NCBI GenBank assembly: GCA_031401235.1
Contig: JANNRJ010000004.1
Coordinates: 1 to 64,000, forward strand
Source of the DNA: UBA3006 sp031401235
GTDB lineage: Bacteria > Actinomycetota > Acidimicrobiia > Acidimicrobiales > Ilumatobacteraceae
Direction: 5' to 3'
Length of the DNA stretch: 64,000 bases
Every line of letters begins with the position of its first letter. Position 1 is the stretch's first letter. A program made the translations under genes and the position numbers. Shown here in pieces: positions 17,920 through 27,715 of the stretch. The notes beneath the pieces were generated by a model. That model ran no database searches. It saw nothing but the letters and a program-made list of their open reading frames with translations, and had not been told where the DNA came from.

Positions 17920-20097
17920 TCAGACCGATTTCACCACTGGTGTACCGCTCGATACATCAATAGAAATGATCTGTTCTGGGTTTTGCCGGCGTAGCAAAAC
18001 CACTACCGAAATGAGCTTGTTTCTAATGTCAACCGGTGGGCCAAAATTGATAATCGTGCCAGTCGTAAGGGTCATTGTTAACTGATTGGGACCGGCCACA
18101 CCGAGGCTGGCCACTAACCCATCGAGTTCATCAGGAATTGAAGTAGCCAGTTGGGCCGCAGCCATATATTCAATACTGGCCACTGCCCCAGCCGTTAGAT
18201 TCGGCCCAATTCCAGTGATTTGGCGATATTCAGTTGGCTGTCCGATAACTACCGACAGAACTCGTCCTTCACTGTCTATAACTCGAGCCCGATTGTCGAC
18301 CCCAAGAAACCAACCTGCCGGAGTTCGTTCGTCGATCTCAATAACCACACGATTCGGAAAATACGTGCGAATTCGAGCAGCTTCGACCCAAGGATTACTT
18401 TCCAGTCGACGTTCTGCGTCTCTGGTATCGACAGTTAGTACAGAGTGACCCTTCAGAGACTCGACAACGCTTTCGATGAGAGCGGCATCTGTGTATTGGG
18501 CACCCTCAACCGATACTTGGCGAACCGCCACCAGTGGTGACGCTAAAACCACAACTGCGAGAATTCCGAAGATGAAAATTGAACCAAGAAAAAGGAGCAC
18601 TCGTTTTCGCCGCTTCGTTGAATTTTTTGGCACAATTCGAAGTCGAACAGACCGCAGTCTTTGCCTAAAACCGCTGAACTTGGGTGAGCCATCATCATTG
18701 GTCCGCCCATCGTCGATTCCGAGTAGTGAACCAATTTGCTGAGTTGAATTGTCGATGTCGTCAATAACTATTCGGGTCGATGTTGGCGCATGGTGAACCG
18801 TTTGCGAACGCACATCGGCGGGAAAGTCAACATCGCTTGGTTGTCGTAACTCATCATCTTCAATGATGATCCGATCTTGTGGCCCATCTTCGGAGATAGT
18901 TTCCACCCTCGGGATTGCAATTGGGGTTCCATCACTGTTGAATGCGTCTCGAAGTTCGTCGAGCACTCCATGAGGTATGTCTTCTGTTCCGACGAAAGCC
19001 CCACCTTTGCGAATTAATGTGAGTGGAATTGTTGCGTCTCGCGGATCTGAACCGTCGTGGGATACGCCAAAGACTTGTTCCAAGCGAATTGTTGCCACAC
19101 TCGTGTCGGTGACACTGCCGATGACGTCAGCCAGGTCGGGATGAGTGTGGGGATCAAAACCGACGAGTCGGATTTCGGTTCGCAATTCATAGCCGTAAGT
19201 CTCACGAACACGATGCCGAATCTCGGCCATCAATGCCACAACATCACGAGCGGAACCGCCAATATCTGCCTGAATGAAATTGGCATGTTTTTCAGAAATG
19301 CTGGCGGTACCAAATCGAGTCCCACGAAGTCCTAATTGGTCAATCAACTCCCCTGCCGATTGCTTTCCAGGCTCAGGATTGATGAATACCGACCCCGCAT
19401 TCTGGCCACCGGGCTGATGCTCGCGTCGCCACCGAACGATTTCAGCGAGTTTTTCCTCGCCAATCGATACATCTCCCCAACTCAATTGCAGTGTTGTATT
19501 CAACACGATGTGATGGTCGGTTAATGCCGATCCTCGAAACCGAAGCCCTAAGTCAACGGCCTGGACATTGGCTTCAATTCCCTTAATCAGGTGATACACG
19601 CGAACCCGACGCAGTGAAGCAGCCATATCCGAGCCGTGACCACCGGCATTCATGCGCACACCGCCGCCCACCGTCCCAGGTACTCCAACCGCCCACTCAA
19701 AGCCGGCTAGTCCGCGGTGGACACTTTGACGAGCAGCAACGGGCATCGACACCGAGCCGCCAAGCACCGCGATCGGATCTTCGCCAGGATCAGGAAATGA
19801 AATTCCTTCGGCAAATTCACCAAGGCTTATTGCAAGTCCCCGAAACCCTTCGTCCGCCACGAGCAAGTTACTTCCATGACCAATAACTAGCAGTGGCAAG
19901 TGCGTGTCGCGCAATGCCACGCTTACGAGATGAAGATCCTCAATCGACTCGGCGTGAACATGAATTGCCGCCGACCCACCGAGTCGATATGTCGTAAACG
20001 GCGCCAACGGCACATTGATGGCCGCCAATTCACCGAGAATTTCAACCGCAAGTCTTATATCGTCGTCGGTTGGTTGCCTTCGTCCGATCATGTGCAT
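17920..20097 (-). CDS. murB-ftsQ: MurB-FtsQ fusion: UDP-N-acetylenolpyruvoylglucosamine reductase joined to divisome protein FtsQ
   Basis: One uninterrupted frame of 725 residues. Residues ~20-315 are MurB: FAD-binding TTYRLGG (35-41) and GHGSNLLV, GVPGTVGGGVRMNAG, the catalytic serine S236 in AGSVF and catalytic Glu E308 near LRTEIRLVG. It makes UDP-MurNAc with NADPH. Residues ~315-495 are an acidic linker of no known domain. A single membrane segment lies at ~500-520 after the basic TKRRKR, then a POTRA domain (522-592: VRQVSVEGA, NPWVEAARIRTYFPNRV) and the FtsQ/DivIB beta domain to the C-terminus. The topology is consistent: MurB in the cytoplasm, POTRA outside. It lies between murC and ftsZ, where murB and ftsQ are normally adjacent separate genes. 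Confidence 0.93.
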   Translation of the reverse strand: MHMIGRRQPTDDDIRLAVEILGELAAINVPLAPFTTYRLGGSAAIHVHAESIEDLHLVSVALRDTHLPLLVIGHGSNLLVADEGFRGLAISLGEFAEGISFPDPGEDPIAVLGGSVSMPVAARQSVHRGLAGFEWAVGVPGTVGGGVRMNAGGHGSDMAASLRRVRVYHLIKGIEANVQAVDLGLRFRGSALTDHHIVLNTTLQLSWGDVSIGEEKLAEIVRWRREHQPGGQNAGSVFINPEPGKQSAGELIDQLGLRGTRFGTASISEKHANFIQADIGGSARDVVALMAEIRHRVRETYGYELRTEIRLVGFDPHTHPDLADVIGSVTDTSVATIRLEQVFGVSHDGSDPRDATIPLTLIRKGGAFVGTEDIPHGVLDELRDAFNSDGTPIAIPRVETISEDGPQDRIIIEDDELRQPSDVDFPADVRSQTVHHAPTSTRIVIDDIDNSTQQIGSLLGIDDGRTNDDGSPKFSGFRQRLRSVRLRIVPKNSTKRRKRVLLFLGSIFIFGILAVVVLASPLVAVRQVSVEGAQYTDAALIESVVESLKGHSVLTVDTRDAERRLESNPWVEAARIRTYFPNRVVIEIDERTPAGWFLGVDNRARVIDSEGRVLSVVIGQPTEYRQITGIGPNLTAGAVASIEYMAAAQLATSIPDELDGLVASLGVAGPNQLTMTLTTGTIINFGPPVDIRNKLISVVVLLRRQNPEQIISIDVSSGTPVVKSV

Positions 20098-20105
20098 TCA
20101 ATCAT

Positions 20106-21518
20106 CTAATTACTTGACAACTCTTTGGATTTTCCAATGTCGCGCAATTGTGTCCTTTGAGAAATGACGTCTTCGGGAAGGGATGCAATGTCCCCACAAC
20201 CCATCGAGATGCACAGATCGCCAGCGCGCAATTGAGAGGCGAGATAATTAATGACTTGCATGCGTTGTGGCAGCCAGACCACTTGTGCCCGAGGATGGGA
20301 GTCGAGAATTGCATTGACCACAAGTTTGCCAGTTACTCCTGGTATCGGAGTGGTACCTGATGGGTAGATATCGGTGATGACGATGACATCTGCAGGGAGA
20401 AATGCATCTGCATACGCAGGTGAAAGCACCGACATTCGGTTGTAGCGATTCGGTTGAAACACGGCGACAACTCGATTCCATGAATCGGATGAATCTCGCG
20501 CTCCGGTCAATACCGATCTGATTTCTGCCGGTAAGTGTGCATAGTCGTCGATAAAAGTGACTCCCGCGTCAATTCCCCGCGGATCAAATCGGCGAGCCAC
20601 CCCACCAAATCGGCTCAGTGTTTGAGAAGCGCTCTCAAAGGTGACCCCGAGAGTCATTGCCATTGTTAGCGCCCCAAGTGCGTTGAGAACATTATGTTGA
20701 CCACGCAATGGCAGGTTCACGCGTCCCAAGATTCGATATTCCGCGTCTTTTTCACCGCGAGTTTGCACATCAAATGCGCACCTGCCGTGTTCAAATACAA
20801 TTTGTGTTGCCATCACGCTGGCCCCAGCAGTAATCCCATACGTAATCGCTTTGTGTTTGTCGGCAAATTGGGCGCAGCGAACATCGTCAACGCAGAGCAC
20901 CTTTGGACCGGATATCCCGGACAGATATTCATCAAATCCGGCCAGGATTCCGTCAATATCCCCAAAGTGATCCAAATGATCGATATCAATATTTGTGAGA
21001 ATCGTGCCGACGAGCGGAAGTTGTCGATAGGTCCCATCGCTTTCGTCGGCTTCCACGACCAACATCGAACCCGTTGACCATTTCGCCCCGGTGCCTACCT
21101 CAAGCACATCGCCGCCAATGATAAAACTAGGATTCATTCCGGCGTCGGCAAGCATCAACATCAACATTGACGAAGTGGTCGTTTTCCCGTGCGTACCGGC
21201 GACTCCAATTGAACGTCTTTGGGCACAAATATCGGCCAACATCTGGGCTCGGGTGAGCACTTTGATGTTTCCAATCCGAGCGGCTACAAGCTCGATATTG
21301 TCAATTGGAATGGCTGTCGAAGCCGTCACTGCGTCGCATCCGATTACTGCAAGTGCGTCATGACCAACATTGATTCGAATGCCTAGTGCTCGCAATGATT
21401 TGAGCACTGATGATTCGCGAATATCACTACCCGACACATCGTGATTCATCTGGGCAAGAACGATGGCAATTGCGCTCATGCCCGGACCACCAACACCGAC
21501 AATATGAATACGACTCAT
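20106..21518 (-). CDS. murC: UDP-N-acetylmuramate--L-alanine ligase
   Basis: A 470-residue Mur ligase adding L-alanine to UDP-MurNAc. The N-terminal Rossmann part opens IHIVGVGGPGMSAIA; the ATP loop is GTHGKTTTS; the conserved His-containing NIDIDHLDHFG and FQPNRYNR follow. The product of the neighbouring MurB domain is its substrate. Its ATG overlaps the murG stop by four bases, and its own stop lies eight nucleotides before the murB-ftsQ start, so the pathway steps are tightly coupled. Confidence 0.96.
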   Translation of the reverse strand: MSRIHIVGVGGPGMSAIAIVLAQMNHDVSGSDIRESSVLKSLRALGIRINVGHDALAVIGCDAVTASTAIPIDNIELVAARIGNIKVLTRAQMLADICAQRRSIGVAGTHGKTTTSSMLMLMLADAGMNPSFIIGGDVLEVGTGAKWSTGSMLVVEADESDGTYRQLPLVGTILTNIDIDHLDHFGDIDGILAGFDEYLSGISGPKVLCVDDVRCAQFADKHKAITYGITAGASVMATQIVFEHGRCAFDVQTRGEKDAEYRILGRVNLPLRGQHNVLNALGALTMAMTLGVTFESASQTLSRFGGVARRFDPRGIDAGVTFIDDYAHLPAEIRSVLTGARDSSDSWNRVVAVFQPNRYNRMSVLSPAYADAFLPADVIVITDIYPSGTTPIPGVTGKLVVNAILDSHPRAQVVWLPQRMQVINYLASQLRAGDLCISMGCGDIASLPEDVISQRTQLRDIGKSKELSSN

Positions 21519-22645
21519 TGCGCCGCCTCAGCAATGACTTGAGCAATCGAGCAGTCTCGATGCAGAGCACCAAGTTCAAAGGCCCGCTCACCGACTTGAG
21601 CGAGTCGTTGAGGATGATCTAGGAGATCGGTTATGGCGTCAACCAAATGTGAAACACTCAGTTCAGATTCATCCAGCAAGACGGCACCACCTCGCCCAAC
21701 AAGCCACTCGGCGTTCGTCTGCTGATGATTTTCTGCCGCCTGTTTCCATGGAACTAAAATCGACGGCACACCGACCGTGGCGATTTCTGCCACCGAACTT
21801 GCTCCGGCTCGCGAAACCACGAGATCGGCGGCCGCATACACGTCAACCATGTTTTCGCAATACGCCAGACGCTGGTAATTAATATGTTCTGTCGCTGATC
21901 CCAAATTGGGCATCTGTTCGCTGAAGTAGCGAACACCACTCAAATGCAAAATTGCCAGATCAGACCTATTCGCCCATAGTTCAACGATTTCACGAAGAAC
22001 CGAATTCAGCACCGCGGAGCCAAGTGAACCGCCCATCATCACGATCAGGCGTCGATCCTCGGCAACGTTTAACCGTGACCTAGCTTCGCTTCGCGACACC
22101 GTTCGGGTTAGGTGCCGTAGTGAGGCTCGCACCGGGGCCCCTGTGAGTCGTGCTCGGTTCAGTTTGCTGGGCATGTACGCCACAGCACTAGCTACCGCGT
22201 AGCGCGACTGGAGGCGAGTGGCTATTCCGGGTTGCCGATCATAGGAACATGTGACTACAGGAATACCCAGTTGATGGGCCGCGCGTGAAGCTGGAATGCT
22301 CGCATATCCCCCGACCGACACCACCACTTTGGGCTGCAATTTGACAAGCAATTCACGAGCCGATCGCACTGCTCGCCACATCATTGGCACCATCCGTGCG
22401 TTCCGTAATAATGAACGCGGATTCAGACCACGCTGAAATCCGTCGACACGCAAAAACGTACACGAATATGGCGTATCGACCAACAGTTTTACTTCGACTC
22501 CTTGATCCGAGCCAATAAAATGTATTGACTGTGGTGCTTGACCAGATTCAATCAGCAATTCGGCAATTGCAAGCGCAGGCACAATGTGTCCGCTCGTTCC
22601 ACCACCAGCAATTACCGCAAAAATTGGAAATTGTCGCGAATTCAT
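21515..22645 (-). CDS. murG: UDP-GlcNAc:lipid I N-acetylglucosaminyltransferase
   Basis: A 376-residue GT-B glycosyltransferase that converts lipid I to lipid II at the inner face of the membrane. The N-terminal glycine-rich loop GGGTSGHIVPALA and the C-terminal donor-site loop (VVSRAGASSVAEIATVGVP as two blocks: SRAGASSVAE and VGVPSILVPW) are present, with GGSLGSAVLN between. It overlaps murC by four bases (ATGA) and follows ftsW after 25 nt. Confidence 0.96.
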   Translation of the reverse strand: MNSRQFPIFAVIAGGGTSGHIVPALAIAELLIESGQAPQSIHFIGSDQGVEVKLLVDTPYSCTFLRVDGFQRGLNPRSLLRNARMVPMMWRAVRSARELLVKLQPKVVVSVGGYASIPASRAAHQLGIPVVTCSYDRQPGIATRLQSRYAVASAVAYMPSKLNRARLTGAPVRASLRHLTRTVSRSEARSRLNVAEDRRLIVMMGGSLGSAVLNSVLREIVELWANRSDLAILHLSGVRYFSEQMPNLGSATEHINYQRLAYCENMVDVYAAADLVVSRAGASSVAEIATVGVPSILVPWKQAAENHQQTNAEWLVGRGGAVLLDESELSVSHLVDAITDLLDHPQRLAQVGERAFELGALHRDCSIAQVIAEAAQ

Positions 22646-22670
22646 TGAATAGGGTTTGTAGACATATCGC

Positions 22671-23861
22671 CTACTTCATGTTACGGGCAACATTAAGCAA
22701 CAAACCAGCCGCGGCCATCGACATGAATAACGAACTCCCTCCATATGAGATGAGAGGAAGGGTCAGTCCAGTCACTGGCATCGCGCCAGTGACACCACCG
22801 ATATTGATAAATGCTTGAGTGCAAAACCACGTCGTTATACCACCGGCAAGAACTGCTCCGAATGGATCGCGCGCTCCGATTGCCGCTTGAATACCGAAGT
22901 AAGCCAAAATCAGAAATCCACCAATGACTCCGAGAGCCCCGACAAGACCAAATTCCTCGGCAATAATGGCAAAAATAAAATCACTGTGAGCGAGAGGCAC
23001 GTATCCCCATTTGCCGGTTCCCTCGCCCGCACCGACCCCGATGATTCCACCGTTGGCAATACTCAAAATTGATTCCCATACTTGGTATCCGTAATGACCT
23101 TTGGTTCCCTTCAGATCCAAAAATGCAGTCCAACGATTACGTCGCGTTGCCGAAACCATCACCGCGCCGAGCCCCAATGTTCCCGAAAACAATGCGCTCG
23201 CCGCAATTAGACGCAATGGCGCTCCAGCGATAAACAGCACTGAAAGAATGATCGCTGAAAATACAATTGCTCCACCAAGATCACCTTGCATTAGGCAAAG
23301 TCCGCCAGCGATTCCCCACACGATGATCACAGGTATGAATGTTCTTTGTAGGTTTGTGATTTCTCCACGTCGGCGACCTAACAAATTGCAGCAATACAGC
23401 AACACAGCAAGTTTCAACACTTCGGATGGTTGAAAATTGATTGGTCCAATTGACACCCACGCCCGAGCGCCATTGATGCTTATACCTAGGCCAGGGACAA
23501 ACGGGAGGAACATCAATACGATCGCGAATATCAATACCGGAGTCACCCATCGTCTCCACATGTGATACGGCATCCGATATGTGGTGATCATCGCGAAGGC
23601 GCCGAACATCGCCCACGTTGTCTGCTTACGGAACATATTCCATGCCGATCCACCACGATTGATGGCCACTATCGACGACGATGACAACACCATAATTAGT
23701 CCAAACAGGATCAACATTGATATTGCTGCGGTGATGCAATAAAAAGCACGAGTTGGCGCTTTTGTTGCCAACCGTCTTGACTCAGTGAAACCTTTCCGAT
23801 CAAGCGTGGCACGTCGCCGTTGTGCCGGCGTCAAAGACTTGTTGCTAATTGCTGTGGACAT
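22671..23861 (-). CDS. ftsW: Septal SEDS glycosyltransferase FtsW
   Basis: A 396-residue multi-pass SEDS protein that polymerises lipid II at the septum with FtsI. About ten hydrophobic segments are visible. SEDS signatures include NFQPSEVLKLAVL, QGDLGGAIV, AHSDFIFAIIAEEFGLVG and LPLISYGGSS. The ATG at 23861 is chosen because GGAGAGGA lies about eight nucleotides before it; the ATG at 23885 would add eight residues. Either way the start overlaps the end of murD, by 17 nt for the preferred start. A second SEDS gene, rodA, is at 55884. Confidence 0.95.
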   Translation of the reverse strand: MSTAISNKSLTPAQRRRATLDRKGFTESRRLATKAPTRAFYCITAAISMLILFGLIMVLSSSSIVAINRGGSAWNMFRKQTTWAMFGAFAMITTYRMPYHMWRRWVTPVLIFAIVLMFLPFVPGLGISINGARAWVSIGPINFQPSEVLKLAVLLYCCNLLGRRRGEITNLQRTFIPVIIVWGIAGGLCLMQGDLGGAIVFSAIILSVLFIAGAPLRLIAASALFSGTLGLGAVMVSATRRNRWTAFLDLKGTKGHYGYQVWESILSIANGGIIGVGAGEGTGKWGYVPLAHSDFIFAIIAEEFGLVGALGVIGGFLILAYFGIQAAIGARDPFGAVLAGGITTWFCTQAFINIGGVTGAMPVTGLTLPLISYGGSSLFMSMAAAGLLLNVARNMK

Positions 23862-25236
23862 GACTGAATTCCTCTCCGAGTTCACCGATCACGAGGTGCG
23901 AAAAATCGTCACCGCGTTCGTTGTAATTTGAATACCAATCAAAACTTGTACAACCCGGTGATAGCAGCACGACATCGCCAGATTTGGCTAGTCGACGAGC
24001 TATGCGAATTGCCTCCAGCATCGAAGCCGCAGACTCCACTTCGCAAACTCCATCAAATGCACGTGCGATATCATCTGCCGACTGTCCAATCGCCACGACC
24101 GCCCGCATCCTTCGTGGCTGGCTAGCCATCGAGGACAAGTCCAAATTTTTATTTTTACCACCAGCAATCAGGACGATGCTGTTAAAAGATTTGAGGGCAA
24201 CCTGTACAGCGTGCGGTGACGTTGCCTTGGAATCATCAAACCACCGCACTCCGTCTCGTTCGGCGACTAATTGAATTCGATGTGGCGCGTGCTCGAAGTC
24301 AGCCAATGCTTGGGCCACATGTTGTGGCTCGGCAAGTCCCGCTTCAATACATATTGCTGCAGCGGCGAGTGCATTGGTCACATCATGAGGAAGCGAACGC
24401 TTCATTTCATTTGTTGACATGATCAAGCCATGTGGTGAAGTGAGATTTCCATCGATTGCGTTATAGTCACCTCGGTTGTCCCCAAAGGTCACCGTTCGAG
24501 CCGTTGCATCTCGGCCGATACCCAGAATCTCTTCGTCGCCGGCCGGAGCGACCGCCACATCGCCGGCGCGAGTGTATTGCCATATTTTGGCCTTCGCATT
24601 TCGATATGAGGCAAGATCGTTATGCCAATCCAAGTGATCAGGTGCAAAATTCAGCCACACCGACGCACGAACTCGAAATTGATCGGTATAAGCAAGGCGA
24701 AAACTGGAACACTCCACCGCAAACACCTGCGCTGGTGAATCGAGGGCCGCAATGAGCGGCGTTTCGGTATTCCCAACCGCCATGCTTCGATGTCCGGCCC
24801 TATTTAGAATTGCGTCGGCCATCAAAGTTGTGGTCGTCTTGCCATCTGTGCCGGTGATTCCAACCATAGGTCGAGGTCCACCTTGTCGATTCTGTTCGAT
24901 GCGATAGGCAACTTCGATTTCCGACATCAGCGGAATTTGAAGTGCTCGTGATTCAGAAATAATTCGGTGTCGTTCTGGAACACCAGGGGCTGGAACGACG
25001 CGATTGACACTTCGAAGCTGACGGTCTATCTCATTCACATCGGCTCCATCGATGAGCGTCATTCCAAGTTCGTCAGCCAATTCGTGATGCCGGTCGTTGA
25101 TTGAGTCATCGGCTAGTACTACGCGCTCACCGCGCTTAACCAACGCTCGGGCAACGGCCTCACCAGCGATTGCCAGGCCATACACCATCGTTGATTTCGC
25201 ATCAACTAATGATTCATATGATCTAGTTGAGTTCAT
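23845..25236 (-). CDS. murD: UDP-N-acetylmuramoyl-L-alanine--D-glutamate ligase
   Basis: A 463-residue Mur ligase adding D-glutamate. The ATP loop GTDGKTTTT is near residue 120; the FAPDHLDWH metal-ligand region, WFDDSKATSPHA and LLSPGCTSFDWYSNYNERG (two blocks, LLSPGCTSFDWY and NYNERG) are MurD signatures. The start ATG 25236 overlaps the mraY stop (ATGA); an open frame upstream to 25344 lies inside mraY and is not needed. The gene is followed by ftsW with overlap. Confidence 0.95.
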   Translation of the reverse strand: MNSTRSYESLVDAKSTMVYGLAIAGEAVARALVKRGERVVLADDSINDRHHELADELGMTLIDGADVNEIDRQLRSVNRVVPAPGVPERHRIISESRALQIPLMSEIEVAYRIEQNRQGGPRPMVGITGTDGKTTTTLMADAILNRAGHRSMAVGNTETPLIAALDSPAQVFAVECSSFRLAYTDQFRVRASVWLNFAPDHLDWHNDLASYRNAKAKIWQYTRAGDVAVAPAGDEEILGIGRDATARTVTFGDNRGDYNAIDGNLTSPHGLIMSTNEMKRSLPHDVTNALAAAAICIEAGLAEPQHVAQALADFEHAPHRIQLVAERDGVRWFDDSKATSPHAVQVALKSFNSIVLIAGGKNKNLDLSSMASQPRRMRAVVAIGQSADDIARAFDGVCEVESAASMLEAIRIARRLAKSGDVVLLSPGCTSFDWYSNYNERGDDFSHLVIGELGEEFSHVHSN

Positions 25237-26282
25237 TTCAGTCGTACTTCCGCGGTGAAATCGGCGATGAATATTGCTATAGCGGTGGCCACGCAGATTC
25301 CTGAGATAATCCAGAAGCGAATAATTACAGTGGTCTCTGGCCAACCACTAAGTTCGAAATGATGATGAATTGGCGACATTTTCAATAGCCGCTTCTTGCG
25401 ACCGGTTGCCTTGAACACGCCCATTTGCACTGCGACTGATCCAGCCTCGAAAACGTTTATTCCGCAAATTATGGGCAACAAAAGATGGGTATTAGTAGTA
25501 ACGGCCAACATGCCCAGTGCGGCCCCTATTCCGAGTGCCCCAACATCGCCCATGATTATCCGCGCCGGGGCGGCATTCCACCACAAGAATCCGCCGCAGG
25601 CCCCGGCCAGGGCGGCAGACAATACGGCGAGATCAAGCGGATTGACGATGTCGTAGATTCTTGGATTACGAAAAGCCCAGTAGGCGATAATGGTGAAAGC
25701 TAGAAACCCAAATAGTGCGGAGCCGGCGGCCAATCCGTCCAAGCCGTCGGTGACATTTACCGCATTCGTAGTGCTCCATACCATCAAGGCAGTCCATAAC
25801 ACAAATAATGGGTGGGAAAGATTCCAACCTGGATATGTCGCCCGAGTGAAGGAGATTGTTTCGGAAACTCCCGTAGTCGAAACAAGCAACCACATCAGAA
25901 GCACTACGACTCCAAATGTGATCCATCCCTTCTTCTTCCAGAAGATTCCGCGATTGTGTTGACGCTGAACCTTCAAGTAGTCATCTATGAAACCAATCGC
26001 TCCAAGGATGATGACCGTCAGCCAAATGATCATTGCCTGATCAGAAAATGGAAGACCTGATCGAACATGAGCCACGGCCCAACCAAGAGCGCCAGCAGAC
26101 AAAATGGCGATGCCACCCATGGTGGGTGTCCCCTGTTTGTTCATATGCCATTCCGGACCGTGGTCTATCGCACCAAGAATTGGTTGACCCTTACCGAGGC
26201 GGCGAAAGTAATGCATTAGCCCCTTCGTACCAGCGAGAGAGGCAAGCATGCCGATAGCCCCTGCCATCAGAATGGGAATCAT
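25233..26282 (-). CDS. mraY: Phospho-N-acetylmuramoyl-pentapeptide transferase
   Basis: A 349-residue polytopic enzyme that transfers phospho-MurNAc-pentapeptide to undecaprenyl phosphate, giving lipid I. Signatures: NKQGTPTMGG, GFIDDYLKV (catalytic aspartates), NAVNVTDGLDGLAAG, GDVGALGIGAALG and MSPIHHHFELSGW. The ATG at 26282 overlaps the murE stop (ATGA), which settles the start. In most dcw clusters murF stands between murE and mraY; here nothing does. Confidence 0.96.
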   Translation of the reverse strand: MIPILMAGAIGMLASLAGTKGLMHYFRRLGKGQPILGAIDHGPEWHMNKQGTPTMGGIAILSAGALGWAVAHVRSGLPFSDQAMIIWLTVIILGAIGFIDDYLKVQRQHNRGIFWKKKGWITFGVVVLLMWLLVSTTGVSETISFTRATYPGWNLSHPLFVLWTALMVWSTTNAVNVTDGLDGLAAGSALFGFLAFTIIAYWAFRNPRIYDIVNPLDLAVLSAALAGACGGFLWWNAAPARIIMGDVGALGIGAALGMLAVTTNTHLLLPIICGINVFEAGSVAVQMGVFKATGRKKRLLKMSPIHHHFELSGWPETTVIIRFWIISGICVATAIAIFIADFTAEVRLK

Positions 26283-27712
26283 GATGCGGCCCGAAGCAAA
26301 TTTTGAGCGACTTCGACATCGCTGAACTGAATCACACACTCACCAATTGTTTGGGTTGTCTCATGACCCTTGCCGGCAATTACAACCACGTCACCAGATT
26401 TTGCCGCGCCGAACGCAATGCCGATCGCAGATCGCCGATCGCTTTCCACCGATAGCAAGCGCGCTGTTTGATCCGAGCTAATTCCAGCGATAATTTGAGC
26501 GATAATTGATTCAGGATTTTCGGACCGAGGATTATCCGACGTCACCACGATCACATCGGCAAATACTGCGGCGGTGCGACCCATTTCTGGACGCTTGTCC
26601 CGATCTCGATCTCCACCACAACCAAACACGACTATGACACGATTACTCCGCGCCACACTCCGCGCGGATTGGAGCACACGCTCCAGCGCATCAGGTGTGT
26701 GGGCATAGTCGACAATGACATCAAATTGTTGTCCCGCATTCACCGCTTCAAATCGGCCAGGCACCGTGCCCGCAGCAGCCAAACCCAAGGCAATGTCGTA
26801 AGGAGCGACACCAAGTTTGGCAGCTGCGGTCGCGGCGGCAAGCGAATTCATGACATTAAATCGACCGCCGATAGACACGTTGATGCGTTGGTTTCTCCAA
26901 GTGAAGGCGTGGTGCGATACATCAAATTCGATATCCACGGCGTCACCTTCGCCAAAAGTCTCGGTTTCAATATCAATCGCATCCACGAGCAATTTGCCAT
27001 GAACATCGTCGCGATTAATGATCCCAACATCGGTAAGTTGACTTCGGAATAACGATGCTTTGGCCGAAAAATATCGCTCGATTGTGCCATGAAAATCGAG
27101 GTGCTCGCGCGAAAGATTGGTGAAGATGGCGGCACGAAATCGAGTCCCCACCACTCGGTCTTGGGCCAGGGCGTGCGACGACACTTCCATCACGACGGCA
27201 CGTTTGCCGGCCCGCAATTGTTCGGCGAATTTACGCTGCAGATCTGGTGCCTCAGGAGTGGTTCGTACACTCGACAAAGTTCCGACGACCTCAGTGTCCC
27301 AACCATGCTGGCGCAAAATAGCTGCCAGGAGATGCGCTGTTGTTGTTTTGCCATTTGTACCTGTGATGCCAATGACAAACAAATGATGACTTGGATCACC
27401 ATAGAAAGATGCCGAAAGCCACGCCATTGCCAGACGAACATCCTCCACTTGAATTTGTGGAACCGAGACGGGAACCTGGCGGCTCACAAGTAGGGCAACG
27501 GCCCCAGCCTGAACCGCTTCATAGGCAAATTCATGTCCATCGAAGTGTTCACCTTGCAGGCAACAGAAAAGCGTGCCGGGTTTGACGCCATTCGAGTCGT
27601 ATGCAATGCCGGTAATTTCGACCGTCTGATCTCCGATAACTAGATCTGGAACGACTTTCGGCGTCGAAGCCAAAAGAGCTGCGAGTGAAACTGAAACCGA
27701 AACCGATGACAT
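26279..27712 (-). CDS. murE: UDP-MurNAc-L-Ala-D-Glu--diaminopimelate ligase
   Basis: A 477-residue Mur ligase adding the third stem-peptide residue. The ATP loop is GTNGKTTTA, NLSREHLDFH holds the conserved His, VDYAHTPDAL follows, and the substrate-specificity motif is DNPR (in TSDNPRSENP), which indicates diaminopimelate rather than lysine. Length is normal and only one Mur ligase unit is present, so the missing murF has not been fused into it. It lies four nucleotides from the ftsI stop and overlaps mraY. Confidence 0.95.
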   Translation of the reverse strand: MSSVSVSVSLAALLASTPKVVPDLVIGDQTVEITGIAYDSNGVKPGTLFCCLQGEHFDGHEFAYEAVQAGAVALLVSRQVPVSVPQIQVEDVRLAMAWLSASFYGDPSHHLFVIGITGTNGKTTTAHLLAAILRQHGWDTEVVGTLSSVRTTPEAPDLQRKFAEQLRAGKRAVVMEVSSHALAQDRVVGTRFRAAIFTNLSREHLDFHGTIERYFSAKASLFRSQLTDVGIINRDDVHGKLLVDAIDIETETFGEGDAVDIEFDVSHHAFTWRNQRINVSIGGRFNVMNSLAAATAAAKLGVAPYDIALGLAAAGTVPGRFEAVNAGQQFDVIVDYAHTPDALERVLQSARSVARSNRVIVVFGCGGDRDRDKRPEMGRTAAVFADVIVVTSDNPRSENPESIIAQIIAGISSDQTARLLSVESDRRSAIGIAFGAAKSGDVVVIAGKGHETTQTIGECVIQFSDVEVAQNLLRAAS

Positions 27713-27715
27713 GGC

